The notes under the pieces: generated by a model
What the model was told of the DNA's origin: nothing
The model's input: the letters and a program-made list of their open reading frames with translations, nothing else
Database searches by the model: none
Shown here: piece by piece, positions 36,383-48,469 of the stretch
Layout: every line of letters starts with the position of its first letter
Numbering within the stretch: the stretch's first letter is position 1
From: Methylobacterium mesophilicum SR1.6/6
GTDB lineage: Bacteria; Pseudomonadota; Alphaproteobacteria; Rhizobiales; Beijerinckiaceae
Assembly (NCBI RefSeq): GCF_000364445.2
Contig: NZ_CP043538.1
Coordinates: forward strand, 4,979,447-5,043,446
Direction of reading: 5' to 3'
DNA: 64,000 nucleotides
Position numbers and translations under genes: made by a program

Positions 36383-36655
36383 TCAATCGGAACGGATATC
36401 GGCCAACCGCCCGGCGCGGGCCGAAGCCGGCTCTTCGTCCTCGCCCATGCGAAGCGGCGCGTCGCCCCGCTCCGGATTCATCCGCTCGACCGCCCGCGCC
36501 ATTCGCAGATCGTAGGCGCGGTCGTTCGGGTCGCGGCCGCCCGTCCCGCGACCCGAACGACCGCGCCGGACGAAAAGCTGCAGGGCGGCGGCCCTGCGGG
36601 CTTCCCGGCTGCCGGATCTCGCGCCCTCGAACATCCCGAACGTCCGGCCGCGCAT
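36383..36655 (-). CDS. Doubtful 90-residue ORF
   Basis: An Arg-rich ORF whose second half (YDLRMARAVERMNPERGD, then LADIRSD) looks protein-like and whose third positions are mostly G/C. It has no clear ribosome-binding site, and the 22-bp inverted repeat lies inside it. It could be a remnant of a decayed gene. I do not recognise it. Confidence 0.22.
   Translation of the reverse strand: MRGRTFGMFEGARSGSREARRAAALQLFVRRGRSGRGTGGRDPNDRAYDLRMARAVERMNPERGDAPLRMGEDEEPASARAGRLADIRSD
36515..36567. repeat. Perfect 22-bp inverted repeat with 9-bp centre
   Basis: The arms 36515-36536 and 36546-36567 are exact inverse complements (left arm starts GGCGCGGTCGTTCGGG). The centre is nine bases. It is not followed by T on either strand, so it is not a classical terminator, and it is not one of the family A or B elements. 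Confidence 0.85.
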
Positions 36656-36876
36656 CGCGCCAGCGGCTTCTGGTTACCCTGGATGGCCGCATTCGCGGCA
36701 TCGCCGGCCTGAACCCGAGGCGCTGCCGGCATCCCTTGGGGCACGGGTCTTTTAATCCATCGCGCCACGTGCGGGGAGACACCCCGCAAAAGACATCGAC
36801 CCACTATATTGCAATTACGCAAGACTAAACAGAGCCGAACAACCGGCCTGTACTGCGTTATCTCTGGAGCCTTGCC

Positions 36877-37134
36877 ATGAAGAACCGTATCGCCATCGCC
36901 CTAACCGCGCTTGTCCTTGGCGCCGCCCCGCTCTCGTCCGCCTTGGCCGGTGAGGCCCGCTGGACCGGCTTCGCGCCCTACACGCCCGAGACCACCGGCA
37001 CGCTGGGCCTCGGCGTCCACGACAATCCCTACTACGAGGGCTGCCCGATGAGTTCGGCCGCCGAGGGCAACGCCAACCAGCAGACCCGCCTCGTGAAACA
37101 GTACGGGCAGACCGCCGGCGGCAACCGCTGCTGA
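36877..37134 (+). CDS. Small secreted protein of unknown function
   Basis: An 85-residue protein with a Sec signal peptide (KNRIAIALTALVLGAAPLSS, probable cleavage after Ala-Leu-Ala at about residue 24). The mature part of about 61 residues has two Cys (in EGCPMSS and the final NRC) and is rich in Gly, Asn, Gln and Thr. It is probably periplasmic with one disulfide. I do not recognise a family. A 32-residue membrane peptide follows 18 bp downstream and may be co-transcribed. Confidence 0.7.
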   Translation: MKNRIAIALTALVLGAAPLSSALAGEARWTGFAPYTPETTGTLGLGVHDNPYYEGCPMSSAAEGNANQQTRLVKQYGQTAGGNRC

Positions 37135-37152
37135 TCCGGAAGGCCAGTGCAG

Positions 37153-37251
37153 ATGAAGCTCAAGGTCGTCTCCTACGCGATGATCGGTGCTTTCGTGAGC
37201 GGCCTGCTCGCGACAGTGATCGGCACGGCAAGCCTCCTCCTGAGCCATTGA
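37153..37251 (+). CDS. 32-residue single-helix membrane peptide
   Basis: A short ORF starting MKLKVVSYAMIGAFVSGLLA and ending SLLLSH. It has one long hydrophobic helix, a basic N-terminus (inside) and a short outside tail. It begins 18 bp after the stop of the small secreted protein, in the same direction, with no strong Shine-Dalgarno sequence. Composition suggests a real membrane peptide, but only comparison with relatives can confirm it. Confidence 0.45.
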   Translation: MKLKVVSYAMIGAFVSGLLATVIGTASLLLSH

Positions 37252-37360
37252 CCCCGCATTGCCGCAGCCGCGCATCGGGGCTCTGAGAGCCCGGCGGCCC
37301 GGCGACGCGAGATGGCAGCTGACACGATCTGCGACCGGGGTCAGCGACGCGGCCCCGGTT

Positions 37361-38743
37361 TCAGGCCGTCCAGCGGCGTTCCGCCCGGGCGCGGCGCGGA
37401 CTTCCCACATCGCGGCCCACATCACTGCGTGGACTCGGCGTCCCCAAGCCGTTCGCGACGGCGATTGCCTCGACCTGCGCGCAGGCCTCCGCAGTAGCGT
37501 CGCGACCCTCCGCGATGCGCGCCTTGGCCTGCGCGCAGGCGCGGGCCACCTCCGGATCGGCCAGCAGCCGGCCGATCACCCGGGCGGCGCGAGCCGGCCG
37601 GAAGATCCGGCGGCTCAAAGTCGCCCCGAGGCGCCGGTCCTTAAGGCGCCGGCCCTCGTCGAAATGGTCGAACGCCACTGGGACGACGAGTTGCGGCACC
37701 CCCGCGGCCAGGGCCTGTGCCACGGTCCCCACGCCCCCGTGATGGACCAGGGCGGCGCTCAGGGGCAGCAGCGCGCTCAGGGGCGCGTAGGGCACGTGGA
37801 TGATCCCGTCGGGCAGCGGCCCCGGGATCTGGCCGCCCTGCGGCGCGAGCAGGACGCCGCGGCGGCCCATCCGCCGGCAGACCTGCACCGCGGTCTGGAA
37901 GAAGCCCGCCCCCTGGCGCATGGCCGAACCGTAGGTGAACACGATCGGCGCATCGTCCGGGGTCCGGCCCGCGGCCAGGAACGACTCCAGTTCCGGCGGC
38001 ATGGCCGGGACATCGCCGAAGCGGTCGACCAGCGGGAAGCCGAGCTGCACCGCCTGGGCCGGCCAGTCGGGCTGCGGGGCGGCGTACCAGTCCGGGAACA
38101 TCAGCAGCATGGCGGTGGGACTGTTCCACCAATGGCGCAGCCGGCGGACCGGGTCGAGGCCGAGGCGTCGGCGTAGCGCGTTGAGCGGCGGCAGCGTGAA
38201 CGGACCCACCGCGACTTTGTCGGTGCCGCGGTTGATGAAGGCGCGCAGGCGAGCGGGCAGGAGGCGCGGCAACGGCAATCCGGGCAGCCGCGGCGGATCG
38301 AACCAGCTCTCGATCAGGAACGGCATCACGTGCAGCGTGGCGGTGGGCAGATCGTAGAGATCCTGGGCGAGCCGTGCGCCCCAGCTCAGAGGCGAGGCCA
38401 CCACGATCAGGTTCGCGGTGCGCGCCCGGGTGGCGCCCAGCCACAGGCAGGTGGGCTCGGCCACCTTGAGGGCGAAGTCGAACATCGGCTTGAAGCCCCG
38501 GCGCGGATGCCACAGGTCCGGCTGCCGGATCACTGCGTCGTAGTCGGCGGTGCTGCCGAGGGGCTGGAAAGCCAGGCCCGCCCGGCGGGCCATGGCCTCG
38601 AACGGGGCCGGGGCGGCGAGGCTGACACCGTGGCCGCGGGCCAGGAGTTCATGGCCGAGCGCGATGAACGGTAGCACGTCGCCGTGTGTCCCGACGGCTA
38701 CGAGCGCGATCTCGATCCGTCCGACCGTCGGTATCGCGGGAAT
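37361..38743 (-). CDS. GT1-family glycosyltransferase (MurG/sterol-glucosyltransferase-like)
   Basis: The C-terminal domain carries the GT1 donor site: VPYAPLSALLPLSAALVHHG, then GGVGTVAQALAAGVPQLVVP and AFDHFDEGRRL. The N-terminal acceptor domain has LPFIALGHELLARGHGVSLA, typical of UDP- or dTDP-sugar transferases acting on lipids, sterols or polyketides. The first ATG/GTG/TTG in frame is GTG at 38677, but that lies inside the conserved first strand (IEIALVAVGTHGDV). The real start must be upstream, where the frame has none. An ATT at 38743 has AAGGAG six bases before it and gives a complete 460-residue protein. Acceptor unknown. Confidence 0.85.
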   Translation of the reverse strand: MPAIPTVGRIEIALVAVGTHGDVLPFIALGHELLARGHGVSLAAPAPFEAMARRAGLAFQPLGSTADYDAVIRQPDLWHPRRGFKPMFDFALKVAEPTCLWLGATRARTANLIVVASPLSWGARLAQDLYDLPTATLHVMPFLIESWFDPPRLPGLPLPRLLPARLRAFINRGTDKVAVGPFTLPPLNALRRRLGLDPVRRLRHWWNSPTAMLLMFPDWYAAPQPDWPAQAVQLGFPLVDRFGDVPAMPPELESFLAAGRTPDDAPIVFTYGSAMRQGAGFFQTAVQVCRRMGRRGVLLAPQGGQIPGPLPDGIIHVPYAPLSALLPLSAALVHHGGVGTVAQALAAGVPQLVVPVAFDHFDEGRRLKDRRLGATLSRRIFRPARAARVIGRLLADPEVARACAQAKARIAEGRDATAEACAQVEAIAVANGLGTPSPRSDVGRDVGSPRRARAERRWTA

Positions 38744-38884
38744 GACCTGCTCCTTCGAACCCCCCGATCCGACGACGCGTTCAATGCGCCGCCAGGGAGA
38801 TGACAGCCCGGCCGGGGCGCATCAAGGTTCTTTTCACCATCTCCGCGAGATGTGACCCCGCGTCGCCAACGCCGCCTAGCATTA

Positions 38885-38899
38885 GAACAAAACATGAAC
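38885..38899 (+). promoter_or_regulatory. LexA (SOS) box upstream of the 34-residue membrane peptide
   Basis: GAAC-AAAACAT-GAAC, which is GTTC-N7-GTTC on the other strand, the exact alphaproteobacterial LexA box. It ends 31 bp before the ATG at 38931 and touches a possible -10 (TAATGA), so LexA binding would block transcription of that gene. Confidence 0.7.
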
Positions 38900-38930
38900 A
38901 TAATGAGCCATGCACAGAGGAGGCACGGCG

Positions 38931-39035
38931 ATGATGAAACGGATGATCCTGACCGGGATGGCCGAGTTCATGGCGTTCGGAATGCTGTTTGCCGCGGTGG
39001 GCGCCTGGGCGGTAGCCTTGGCACCGGTTCGTTAG
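38931..39035 (+). CDS. 34-residue single-helix membrane peptide under a LexA box
   Basis: A small ORF starting MMKRMILTGMAEFMAFGMLF and ending AVALAPVR. It has a basic N-terminus, one hydrophobic helix and a short basic end. AGAGGAGG lies 7 bases before the ATG, a near-perfect ribosome-binding site, and a LexA box lies 31 bp upstream. The size, single helix and SOS control resemble SidA, the 29-residue SOS-induced division inhibitor of Caulobacter. I see no sequence identity that would prove homology. dnaE follows 205 bp downstream in the same direction. Confidence 0.65.
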   Translation: MMKRMILTGMAEFMAFGMLFAAVGAWAVALAPVR

Positions 39036-39240
39036 CCGGTTTTGACGGAAGCCCCTCCGGTTCCGGCCCGATGGGACTTATGCACAGGCGATCGGCCATT
39101 CGGCGCCGATTGTCCACAGGGACAGCCCGAACTGGTGCCCCCGGAGCACGGCCGGTGGATATCGTCCCGGAAGGCCCCGCCGCACGTCGACTTGAGCCGG
39201 CCGAGCGGGGATGCTGCACGACCCCTGAACAAGGTCGGCC

Positions 39241-42759
<3,519 letters not shown>

Positions 42760-42823
42760 CGGACCGCTGCTGAGGCCGCGCCCTCCTCGCGTGCGGAGCG
42801 AAGCCGCACGGAGCAGGGTTCGC

Positions 42824-43447
42824 TCAGAACGGCGCCGCGAGACATCCGCCGAGCGCGCCCTTCAGCGCCGCGGAATCGCCCTCGGACGGGGTGAAGGTCG
42901 CCGTCAGGGCCGGGTCGCCGGCGCGCGGGCTCGCCTGCGTCCAGGTCAGCTTGGTCCCGGGCTCGGTGAGCGCCAGCGCGACCCCGCGCAGGGGATCCTC
43001 GCCGCGGCGGGCCCCCGTCACCGTCAGGGTGAAGCCCGCATCGGGTCCGGTCGCCGCGCCCCGGACGGGCATGCGCACGGAGCGCACGCTTCCGGCGCTC
43101 GAGACCAGGATCCCGGTGAGCGGCGTCTCGCCGCCGGAGCCTTCGAGCCCGGTGACGTCGAAGCGCGGCGCCAGCTCGGCGAAGCGCGGCACGACCAGGG
43201 CCGCCGACAGGCCGGTCCCGGCCGGGTCGCAGGCGACGCGCAGGGTCGCCGGGCGCCGGTCCGTGCCGAGCGCCGCCGTTCCGGAGAGGTCGGCGGTGCC
43301 GCCGGGAGCCCGGGCGGCGCCGGCCAGCAGCGGCGTTTGTCCGGTGAGGATGTCGGACAGCCTTTCGCCGCGGCTGAGCGGCCCCGCCAGGAGGGCCGCG
43401 GCGGCGATGATCACGACCGCCAGGGCCACGCCGATCCGAAGCCGCAT
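42824..43447 (-). CDS. Exported or membrane-anchored hypothetical protein
   Basis: A 207-residue protein with an N-terminal hydrophobic segment (GVALAVVIIAAAALLAGPLS, residues 5-24). The rest is a predicted extracytoplasmic domain, Gly/Thr/Ala-rich, with two Cys (RVACDPAG and GGCLAAPF). ATG 43447 has GGAGG five bases upstream. I recognise no domain. Its 3' end faces the 3' end of dnaE (64-bp gap). Confidence 0.6.
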   Translation of the reverse strand: MRLRIGVALAVVIIAAAALLAGPLSRGERLSDILTGQTPLLAGAARAPGGTADLSGTAALGTDRRPATLRVACDPAGTGLSAALVVPRFAELAPRFDVTGLEGSGGETPLTGILVSSAGSVRSVRMPVRGAATGPDAGFTLTVTGARRGEDPLRGVALALTEPGTKLTWTQASPRAGDPALTATFTPSEGDSAALKGALGGCLAAPF

Positions 43448-43592
43448 TCCATCCTCCACCTGGGGACATACCGGGCCGGCGGCATAGACGATCGCGGCCG
43501 GGCCGCAACCCTCCGTTCACCATGAACGCGGGAACTGCGCCGCGATAGCGCCTGCGTGCATTGCAGCAACTCCGTAAAAACCGATCGGTCCT

Positions 43593-43766
43593 ATGCACGC
43601 TCGCTCAAGCCTGAGCGTCGCCATGCGCACGAAGATCCTGCTCGCCCTTACCCTGATGGTCTATCTCATGACCGGCCGCGCACCCGGCATCCGGGAGCCG
43701 CGCAACCCGGATGCGGAGCATGCGGGCGGGCGCGTCGCCGTCGTGATGAAGCGCGCCTGGGCCTGA
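43593..43766 (+). CDS. Possible 57-residue peptide
   Basis: A short ORF whose middle is hydrophobic (RTKILLALTLMVYLMTGRAP) and whose tail is polar (REPRNPDAEHAGGRVAV). A start at 43623 would give 47 residues. No strong ribosome-binding site is visible. It converges with the ChaC-like gene, whose stop is 3 bp away. It may be a small membrane peptide or chance. Confidence 0.3.
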   Translation: MHARSSLSVAMRTKILLALTLMVYLMTGRAPGIREPRNPDAEHAGGRVAVVMKRAWA

Positions 43767-43769
43767 GGC

Positions 43770-44471
43770 TCACGCCGCCGGCGCGCCGGTCCTGAGCCGC
43801 TCGGCCACCAGGGCCTGGAGGTTCCAGAGGTGCCGGTCGCGGATGCCGAGGCGCTCGCAGGCCTCCACGGTCCGGAACAGGTACTCGGCGCTCGGTCCCT
43901 TGTGCCCGCAGGCGGCGGCGATCTTGTCGGCGATCTCGCCATCGGAGAGGCGCCCGGCGTAGCGGTCGCTGGCGCGGTTGGCCAGGAAGGTCAGGGCCGG
44001 GACGGTCCCGGCCTCGGTGGCGACCGGCAGCCAGCGGGCGACGTAGCCGCGGCCGCGCATCTCCCGCCGCCAGACGGGCATCAGGGCCTCGCGGATCTCC
44101 ATGCCGGGCAACCGGAACGCCACGCCCCGGCACAGACCGCCCCGGTCCAGCGCCAGGACGAAGCCCGGGCGGTCCGGCGTTCCGCGGAAGCGCCGCTGGA
44201 GCAGGCAGAAGCGGCGGTGGAAGCCGCGGACCGTCCCGATCCGCCGCTCCGCCACCGGGAATTCCGGGTTCCACATCAGCGACCCGTAGGCGAAGACCCA
44301 GAGGTCGCTGCCTTCACGGCCGGCGACGATGGCGTCGAGCCCCGGGCGCAGCTCCGCGTCGGTCAGCACGTCGAGGGCGCTCGGATCGTCGGGCACCGGG
44401 ACGGCATGGGCACGGGCGATGAGGTCGAGGCTGAGGTCGAGGGCGCGGGCGGTCGCGGGCATGGCCGTCAA
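43770..44471 (-). CDS. ChaC-like gamma-glutamylcyclotransferase
   Basis: A 233-residue protein of the GGCT/ChaC fold, which cleaves glutathione to 5-oxoproline and Cys-Gly. It has the diagnostic LWVFAYGSLMWNPEF (about 57-71), VRGFHRRFCLLQRRFRGTPD (about 82-101), GLVLALD-like FVLALDRGGLCRGVAF, and EYLFRTVEACERLGI near the end. The ATG at 44471 is the likely start; an ATG three codons on is an alternative. It probably functions in glutathione turnover. Confidence 0.88.
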   Translation of the reverse strand: MTAMPATARALDLSLDLIARAHAVPVPDDPSALDVLTDAELRPGLDAIVAGREGSDLWVFAYGSLMWNPEFPVAERRIGTVRGFHRRFCLLQRRFRGTPDRPGFVLALDRGGLCRGVAFRLPGMEIREALMPVWRREMRGRGYVARWLPVATEAGTVPALTFLANRASDRYAGRLSDGEIADKIAAACGHKGPSAEYLFRTVEACERLGIRDRHLWNLQALVAERLRTGAPAA

Positions 44472-44481
44472 CGCGGAGGCG

Positions 44482-44946
44482 TCACGGCTTGTTGCCCAGG
44501 ATCTCCAGTTCGGGGAACGGCTGGCTGCGGTGCCCGCTGCAAGCCTCGTCGTCGTCGATCACCGCGAGCCGGTCAGCCTCGTGGCGCAGCGCCACCCTCG
44601 GCCGCTCGGGCTTGCCGAAGGTCCGGCCGCTCATGCGGCTCGACACGCAGTAGATCACCCGGCCTCCGTCCTCGATCGGGCCCGCGAGTCGGCTGCCCTC
44701 GAACCGCACCGGCAGCAGCGACATCGAGCCGAAGGCGACCTGCTTCAGGGTCAGCGCCGCGATCCGCGCCCGCAGGGCGGGGGAGGGGGCATCCTCGGCC
44801 GCGGGCTTCGCCTTCGAGGCCGCCGCTGCCGGGGTCGCGGCCAGCGCCAGCGCGATGAGGCCGCATCGGACCAGCCTCCGATCGCGCCGGCGTCGCGCGG
44901 AAGGCCGTCCGTCACGACCCCTCTCGCGGACCGAAAACCCCGGCAT
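44482..44946 (-). CDS. Exported hypothetical protein
   Basis: A 154-residue protein with a long Arg-rich N-region followed by a signal-peptide-like core ([20 protein letters not shown]) and a mature domain of about 105 residues ([20 protein letters not shown], then [18 protein letters not shown] and [14 protein letters not shown]). The start is uncertain: ATG 44946 gives a long n-region, and the frame continues upstream to 45075. It ends 10 bp before the start of the ChaC-like gene on the same strand. Function unknown. Confidence 0.6.
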   Translation of the reverse strand: MPGFSVRERGRDGRPSARRRRDRRLVRCGLIALALAATPAAAASKAKPAAEDAPSPALRARIAALTLKQVAFGSMSLLPVRFEGSRLAGPIEDGGRVIYCVSSRMSGRTFGKPERPRVALRHEADRLAVIDDDEACSGHRSQPFPELEILGNKP

Positions 44947-45104
44947 TGCCCGACATCCCCCAGTGCGTTTCGCCGATCGGGACGGGACGAGGGCCCCGAA
45001 TCGATCCGGCACGCCGCATCGTAGGCGTTTTCGCCGCGGGTCAGGAATTTTTTCAGTCGCGATCGTGGCTGCCAAGATGGCCTCGGAATGCCTATCTCTG
45101 CGTG

Positions 45105-45824
45105 ATGCAGTGGACCGATGAGGGGATCGTTCTGGGCCTGCGCCGGCACGGGGAGACCGGCGTCATCCTGGAGGCGATGACCGAGAGCCACGGGCGCCAT
45201 CTCGGCCTCGTGCACGGCGGTCGCTCGCGCCGGATGCAGCCGGTGCTGCAGCCCGGCAACCGGGTGCGGCTGAGCTGGCGGGCGCGCCTCGACGAGGGCC
45301 TCGGTTCGTACGCCGTGGAGCCCCTGGACTCGCAGGTCTCGCGCCTGATCGCGTCGAGCCTCGCGCTCTACGGGATGGGCCACATGGCGGCGCTGCTGCG
45401 GCTGCTGCCCGAGCGCGACCCGCATTCCGCCCTCTACGAGGCCGCCGGGATCCTGGTGGAGCACCTCGACGACCCGGCCATCGCCCCGCCCCTGATGGTG
45501 CGCTTCGAGCTGGCGATCCTGTCGGAACTCGGCTTCGGCCTCGACCTGACCGCCTGCGCGGCCACCGGCGGCAACGACGCCCTGGCCTACGTCTCGCCGA
45601 AGAGCGGGCGGGCGGTGAGCGCCTCGGCGGGGGAGCCGTTCCGCGATCGCCTGCTGGCGCTTCCCACCTTCCTGCACGCCGGCGGTTCCCCCGGTCCGGA
45701 CGGCGTTGCACAAGGGTTTACCTTGACGGGGTATTTCCTCGACCGTCACGTCTGGCGCCCCCGCGGCCTCGGGCCGCCGGAGGAGCGGGCGCGATTCGTT
45801 GCGCTCGGCCGCGAGGCCGGGTAA
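45105..45824 (+). CDS. recO: DNA repair protein RecO
   Basis: A 239-residue RecO, which loads RecA onto SSB-coated gaps with RecR. It starts [20 protein letters not shown], with the N-terminal OB fold. A helical domain follows ([31 protein letters not shown]), then the [14 protein letters not shown] region. The zinc site of some RecO proteins is not evident. ATG 45105 matches the family; the frame reaches up to 44946 but that part overlaps the divergent promoter. A LexA box begins two bases after its stop. Confidence 0.9.
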   Translation: MQWTDEGIVLGLRRHGETGVILEAMTESHGRHLGLVHGGRSRRMQPVLQPGNRVRLSWRARLDEGLGSYAVEPLDSQVSRLIASSLALYGMGHMAALLRLLPERDPHSALYEAAGILVEHLDDPAIAPPLMVRFELAILSELGFGLDLTACAATGGNDALAYVSPKSGRAVSASAGEPFRDRLLALPTFLHAGGSPGPDGVAQGFTLTGYFLDRHVWRPRGLGPPEERARFVALGREAG

Positions 45825-45825
45825 T

Positions 45826-45840
45826 GTTCGTGTTCTGTTC
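45826..45840 (+). promoter_or_regulatory. LexA (SOS) box between recO and parC
   Basis: GTTC-GTGTTCT-GTTC fits GTTC-N7-GTTC exactly. It lies 2 bp after recO and 232 bp before the parC ATG, the only gene downstream. The intervening space holds a family B palindrome, so a LexA-controlled parC promoter here would have a long structured leader. Confidence 0.55.
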
Positions 45841-45887
45841 CAAACCCGTCCGGGCTTGAGCGCCGCTCGACCCGGAACGAACAAACC

Positions 45888-46016
45888 CGTCCTTCCGGGG
45901 CCGCGGAGCGGAGCCCGGAATCCAGAATCGCGCTGCCGGCAGGACGGGTCCGTCTCCCCCGGCCTGTCGGGCGGATCTGGATTCCGGGCTCGCCTTCGGC
46001 GCCCCGGAAGGACGGA
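45888..46016. repeat. Dispersed palindrome, family B, upstream of parC
   Basis: CGTCCTTCCGGGGCCGCGGAG at the left and GCCTTCGGCGCCCCGGAAGGA at the right, with GAGCCCGGAATCCAGA and its inverse CTGGATTCCGGGCTC inside. The outer and inner arms pair in register over about 45 bp each. Related to 9458-9572. Confidence 0.8.
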
Positions 46017-46072
46017 TTGCTGCACGCGGCGGCGCTGCCTTCCGGCGGCCCCGCCCTGAGACAGGAGCCGTC

Positions 46073-48319
46073 ATGGGCCAGCCCTTCGAGCCGCCGTCCG
46101 GCGACGGGATCGAGAGCGTCGAGCTGAAATCCGCGCTGGAGGAGCGCTACCTCGCCTACGCGCTCTCCACGATCATGCACCGGGCCCTGCCGGATGCCCG
46201 CGACGGGCTGAAGCCCGTGCACCGGCGCATCCTGTACGGGATGCGGCTGCTCCGGCTCGACCCGACCACCGCGCACAAGAAGTGCGCCAAGATCGTCGGC
46301 GACGTGATGGGCGACTTCCACCCCCACGGCGACCAGGCGATCTACGACGCGCTGGTGCGGCTCTCGCAGGACTTCGCCCAGCGCTACCCGCTGGTCGACG
46401 GCCAGGGCAATTTCGGCAACATCGACGGCGACGGGCCTGCCGCCTACCGCTACACCGAGGCGCGGCTCACCGAGGTCGCGCGCCTGCTCCTCGACGGGAT
46501 CGACGAGGACACGGTCGACTTCCGCCCGTCCTACAACGGCGAGAAGGAGGAGCCGGTGGTGCTGCCGGCGGCCTTCCCGAACCTGCTCGCCAACGGCAGC
46601 CAGGGCATCGCGGTCGGCATGGCGACCTCGATCCCGCCGCACAACGCCGCCGAGCTGTGCGACGCCGCGCTCTACCTGATCAACCACCCCGAGGCGACCT
46701 CGGGGCAGCTCGCCAGGTTCGTCCAGGGGCCGGATTTCCCCACCGGCGGCATCCTGGTCGATTCGGCCGAAGCGATCGCCGAGGCCTACCGGACCGGCCG
46801 CGGCGCGTTCCGGGTCCGCGCCCGCTGGGCCAAGGAGGATCTCGGCCGCGGCACCTGGAACATCGTCGTCACCGAGATCCCCTACGGCATCCCGAAGGGC
46901 CGGCTGATCGAGAAGATGGCCGAGCTGCTTCAGGAGAAGAAGCTGCCGCTCCTCGCCGACGTGCGCGACGAATCGGCCGAGGACGTGCGCGTCGTGCTGG
47001 AGCCGCGCTCGCGCACGGTGGATCCGGTGATCCTGATGGAATCGCTGTTCCGGCTGACCGAGCTGGAGGCGCGGATCCCGCTCAACCTCAACGTCCTGGT
47101 CGGCGGCCTCGTGCCGAAGGTGATCGGGCTCGCCGAGTGCCTGCGCGAGTGGGTCGACCACCGCCGCGTGGTGCTGCAGCGCCGCTCGCGCTACCGCCTC
47201 GGCCAGATCGACCGCCGCCTGGAGATCCTGGGCGGCCTGCTCATCGTCTATCTCGACCTCGACGAGGTGATCCGCATCATCCGCGAGGAGGACGAGCCGA
47301 AGGCCGCCCTCATGGCCCGGTTCGAACTCACCGAGCTCCAGGCCAACGCGATCCTCGACACCCGGCTGCGCTCCCTGCGCAAGCTGGAGGAGATAGAGCT
47401 GAAGCGCGAGTTCGAGGCGCTCACCGCCGAGAAGGCCGAGATCGACGCGCTGCTCGCCTCCGAGCCGGCGCAGTGGAAGGCGATCCAGGCGCAGATCCGC
47501 GCCGTGAAGAAGACCTTCGGGCCCGAGACGAAGCTGGGCCGGCGCCGCACGACGCTGGCGAGCCCGCCGGATGTCGGCGGCATCGACTTCACGGCGGCCC
47601 TGGTCGAGCGCGAGCCGATCACCGTGATCGTCTCCACCAAGGGCTGGATCCGGGCGCTGAAAGGTCACGTCGCGGACCTCTCGGGCGTGGCGTTCAAGGG
47701 CGACGACACCCTGAAGATCGCCTTCCCGACCGAGACCACGCAGAAGATCCTGCTGCTCGCCACCAACGGCAAGGTCTTCACGCTGGAGGCCTCGAAGCTG
47801 CCGGGCGGCCGCGGCTTCGGCGACCCGGTGCGCCTGATGGCCGACCTCGACGACGGCACCGAGATCGTGGCGGCTCTGCCCTACCGGCCGGAGACCAAGC
47901 TGCTGATCGCGGGCTCGGACGGGCGCGGCTTCGTGGCGCCCGCCGACGCGCTGGTGGCCAACACCCGCAAGGGCAAGAGCGTGCTCGGCCTCGACGGCGA
48001 CGCCACCGCGGCCGTGCTGGTGCCGGCCGACGGCGACCACGTCGCGGTGGTGAACACCGAGAAGCTGCTCTTGATCTTCCCGATCTCCGAGGTGGCCGAA
48101 CTCGCCCGCGGCAAGGGCGTGCGCCTGCAGCGCTGCCGCAGCGGCAGGCTCCTCGACGCGCACGTGTTCAAGCTGGCCGACGGCCTGCCCTGGCAGGACG
48201 GCTCGACTGAGGGCCGGCTCGCCAACGTGTCGGTGCTGGAGAAGTGGCTCGGCCACCGCGCCGAGGTCGGGCTGATGATGGCGCGCAGCTTCCCGAAGTT
48301 CGAGCGGTTCGGGCGGTGA
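46073..48319 (+). CDS. parC: DNA topoisomerase IV subunit A
   Basis: A 748-residue type IIA topoisomerase breakage-reunion subunit, needed to unlink sister chromosomes. It has [20 protein letters not shown] (about 33-52), [20 protein letters not shown] (about 83-102) and the catalytic Tyr127 in [10 protein letters not shown]. The C-terminal beta-pinwheel is of the ParC type and lacks the GyrA box. The quinolone-resistance region is within 70-110. The start is ATG 46073, with AGGAG 5-10 bases upstream. A LexA box 232 bp upstream raises the possibility of SOS control. Confidence 0.95.
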   Translation: MGQPFEPPSGDGIESVELKSALEERYLAYALSTIMHRALPDARDGLKPVHRRILYGMRLLRLDPTTAHKKCAKIVGDVMGDFHPHGDQAIYDALVRLSQDFAQRYPLVDGQGNFGNIDGDGPAAYRYTEARLTEVARLLLDGIDEDTVDFRPSYNGEKEEPVVLPAAFPNLLANGSQGIAVGMATSIPPHNAAELCDAALYLINHPEATSGQLARFVQGPDFPTGGILVDSAEAIAEAYRTGRGAFRVRARWAKEDLGRGTWNIVVTEIPYGIPKGRLIEKMAELLQEKKLPLLADVRDESAEDVRVVLEPRSRTVDPVILMESLFRLTELEARIPLNLNVLVGGLVPKVIGLAECLREWVDHRRVVLQRRSRYRLGQIDRRLEILGGLLIVYLDLDEVIRIIREEDEPKAALMARFELTELQANAILDTRLRSLRKLEEIELKREFEALTAEKAEIDALLASEPAQWKAIQAQIRAVKKTFGPETKLGRRRTTLASPPDVGGIDFTAALVEREPITVIVSTKGWIRALKGHVADLSGVAFKGDDTLKIAFPTETTQKILLLATNGKVFTLEASKLPGGRGFGDPVRLMADLDDGTEIVAALPYRPETKLLIAGSDGRGFVAPADALVANTRKGKSVLGLDGDATAAVLVPADGDHVAVVNTEKLLLIFPISEVAELARGKGVRLQRCRSGRLLDAHVFKLADGLPWQDGSTEGRLANVSVLEKWLGHRAEVGLMMARSFPKFERFGR

Positions 48320-48345
48320 GAGCAGAACGGCCCCCAACCCGCCCC

Positions 48346-48446
48346 CTTCATCCTGAGGTGCCGGAGCGCAGCGGAGGCCTCGAAGGAGGGCTCCACAGAA
48401 GGCGCGCGATTCCTGGAGCCCTGCTTCGCTGCGCCCGCAAGGACGA
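48346..48446. repeat. Dispersed palindrome, family A, downstream of parC
   Basis: Begins CTTCATCCTGAGGTGCCGGAG and GGCCTCGAAGGAGGG as in the copies at 18461 and 31157. The right arm is more degenerate (GGAGCCCTGCTTCGCTGCG). It lies between the convergent parC and alkA genes. Confidence 0.65.
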
Positions 48447-48469
48447 TCCGCTGACGTCATGGACGGCGA

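Larger units (their letters stand above)
36246..36876. other. Long intergenic region downstream of lolD
   Basis: 631 bp. It holds a likely terminator hairpin (36269-36299), a perfect 22-bp inverted repeat (36515-36567) and a 7-bp hairpin (36770-36788). A 90-codon minus-strand ORF (36383-36655) is of doubtful reality. The A/T-rich stretch at about 36785-36850 is the probable promoter and leader of the secreted protein at 36877. Confidence 0.6.

Noticed and set aside
36356..36712. 118-codon plus-strand ORF downstream of lolD
   Set aside because: No ribosome-binding site, low-complexity composition, and overlaps the inverted repeat; looks like chance.
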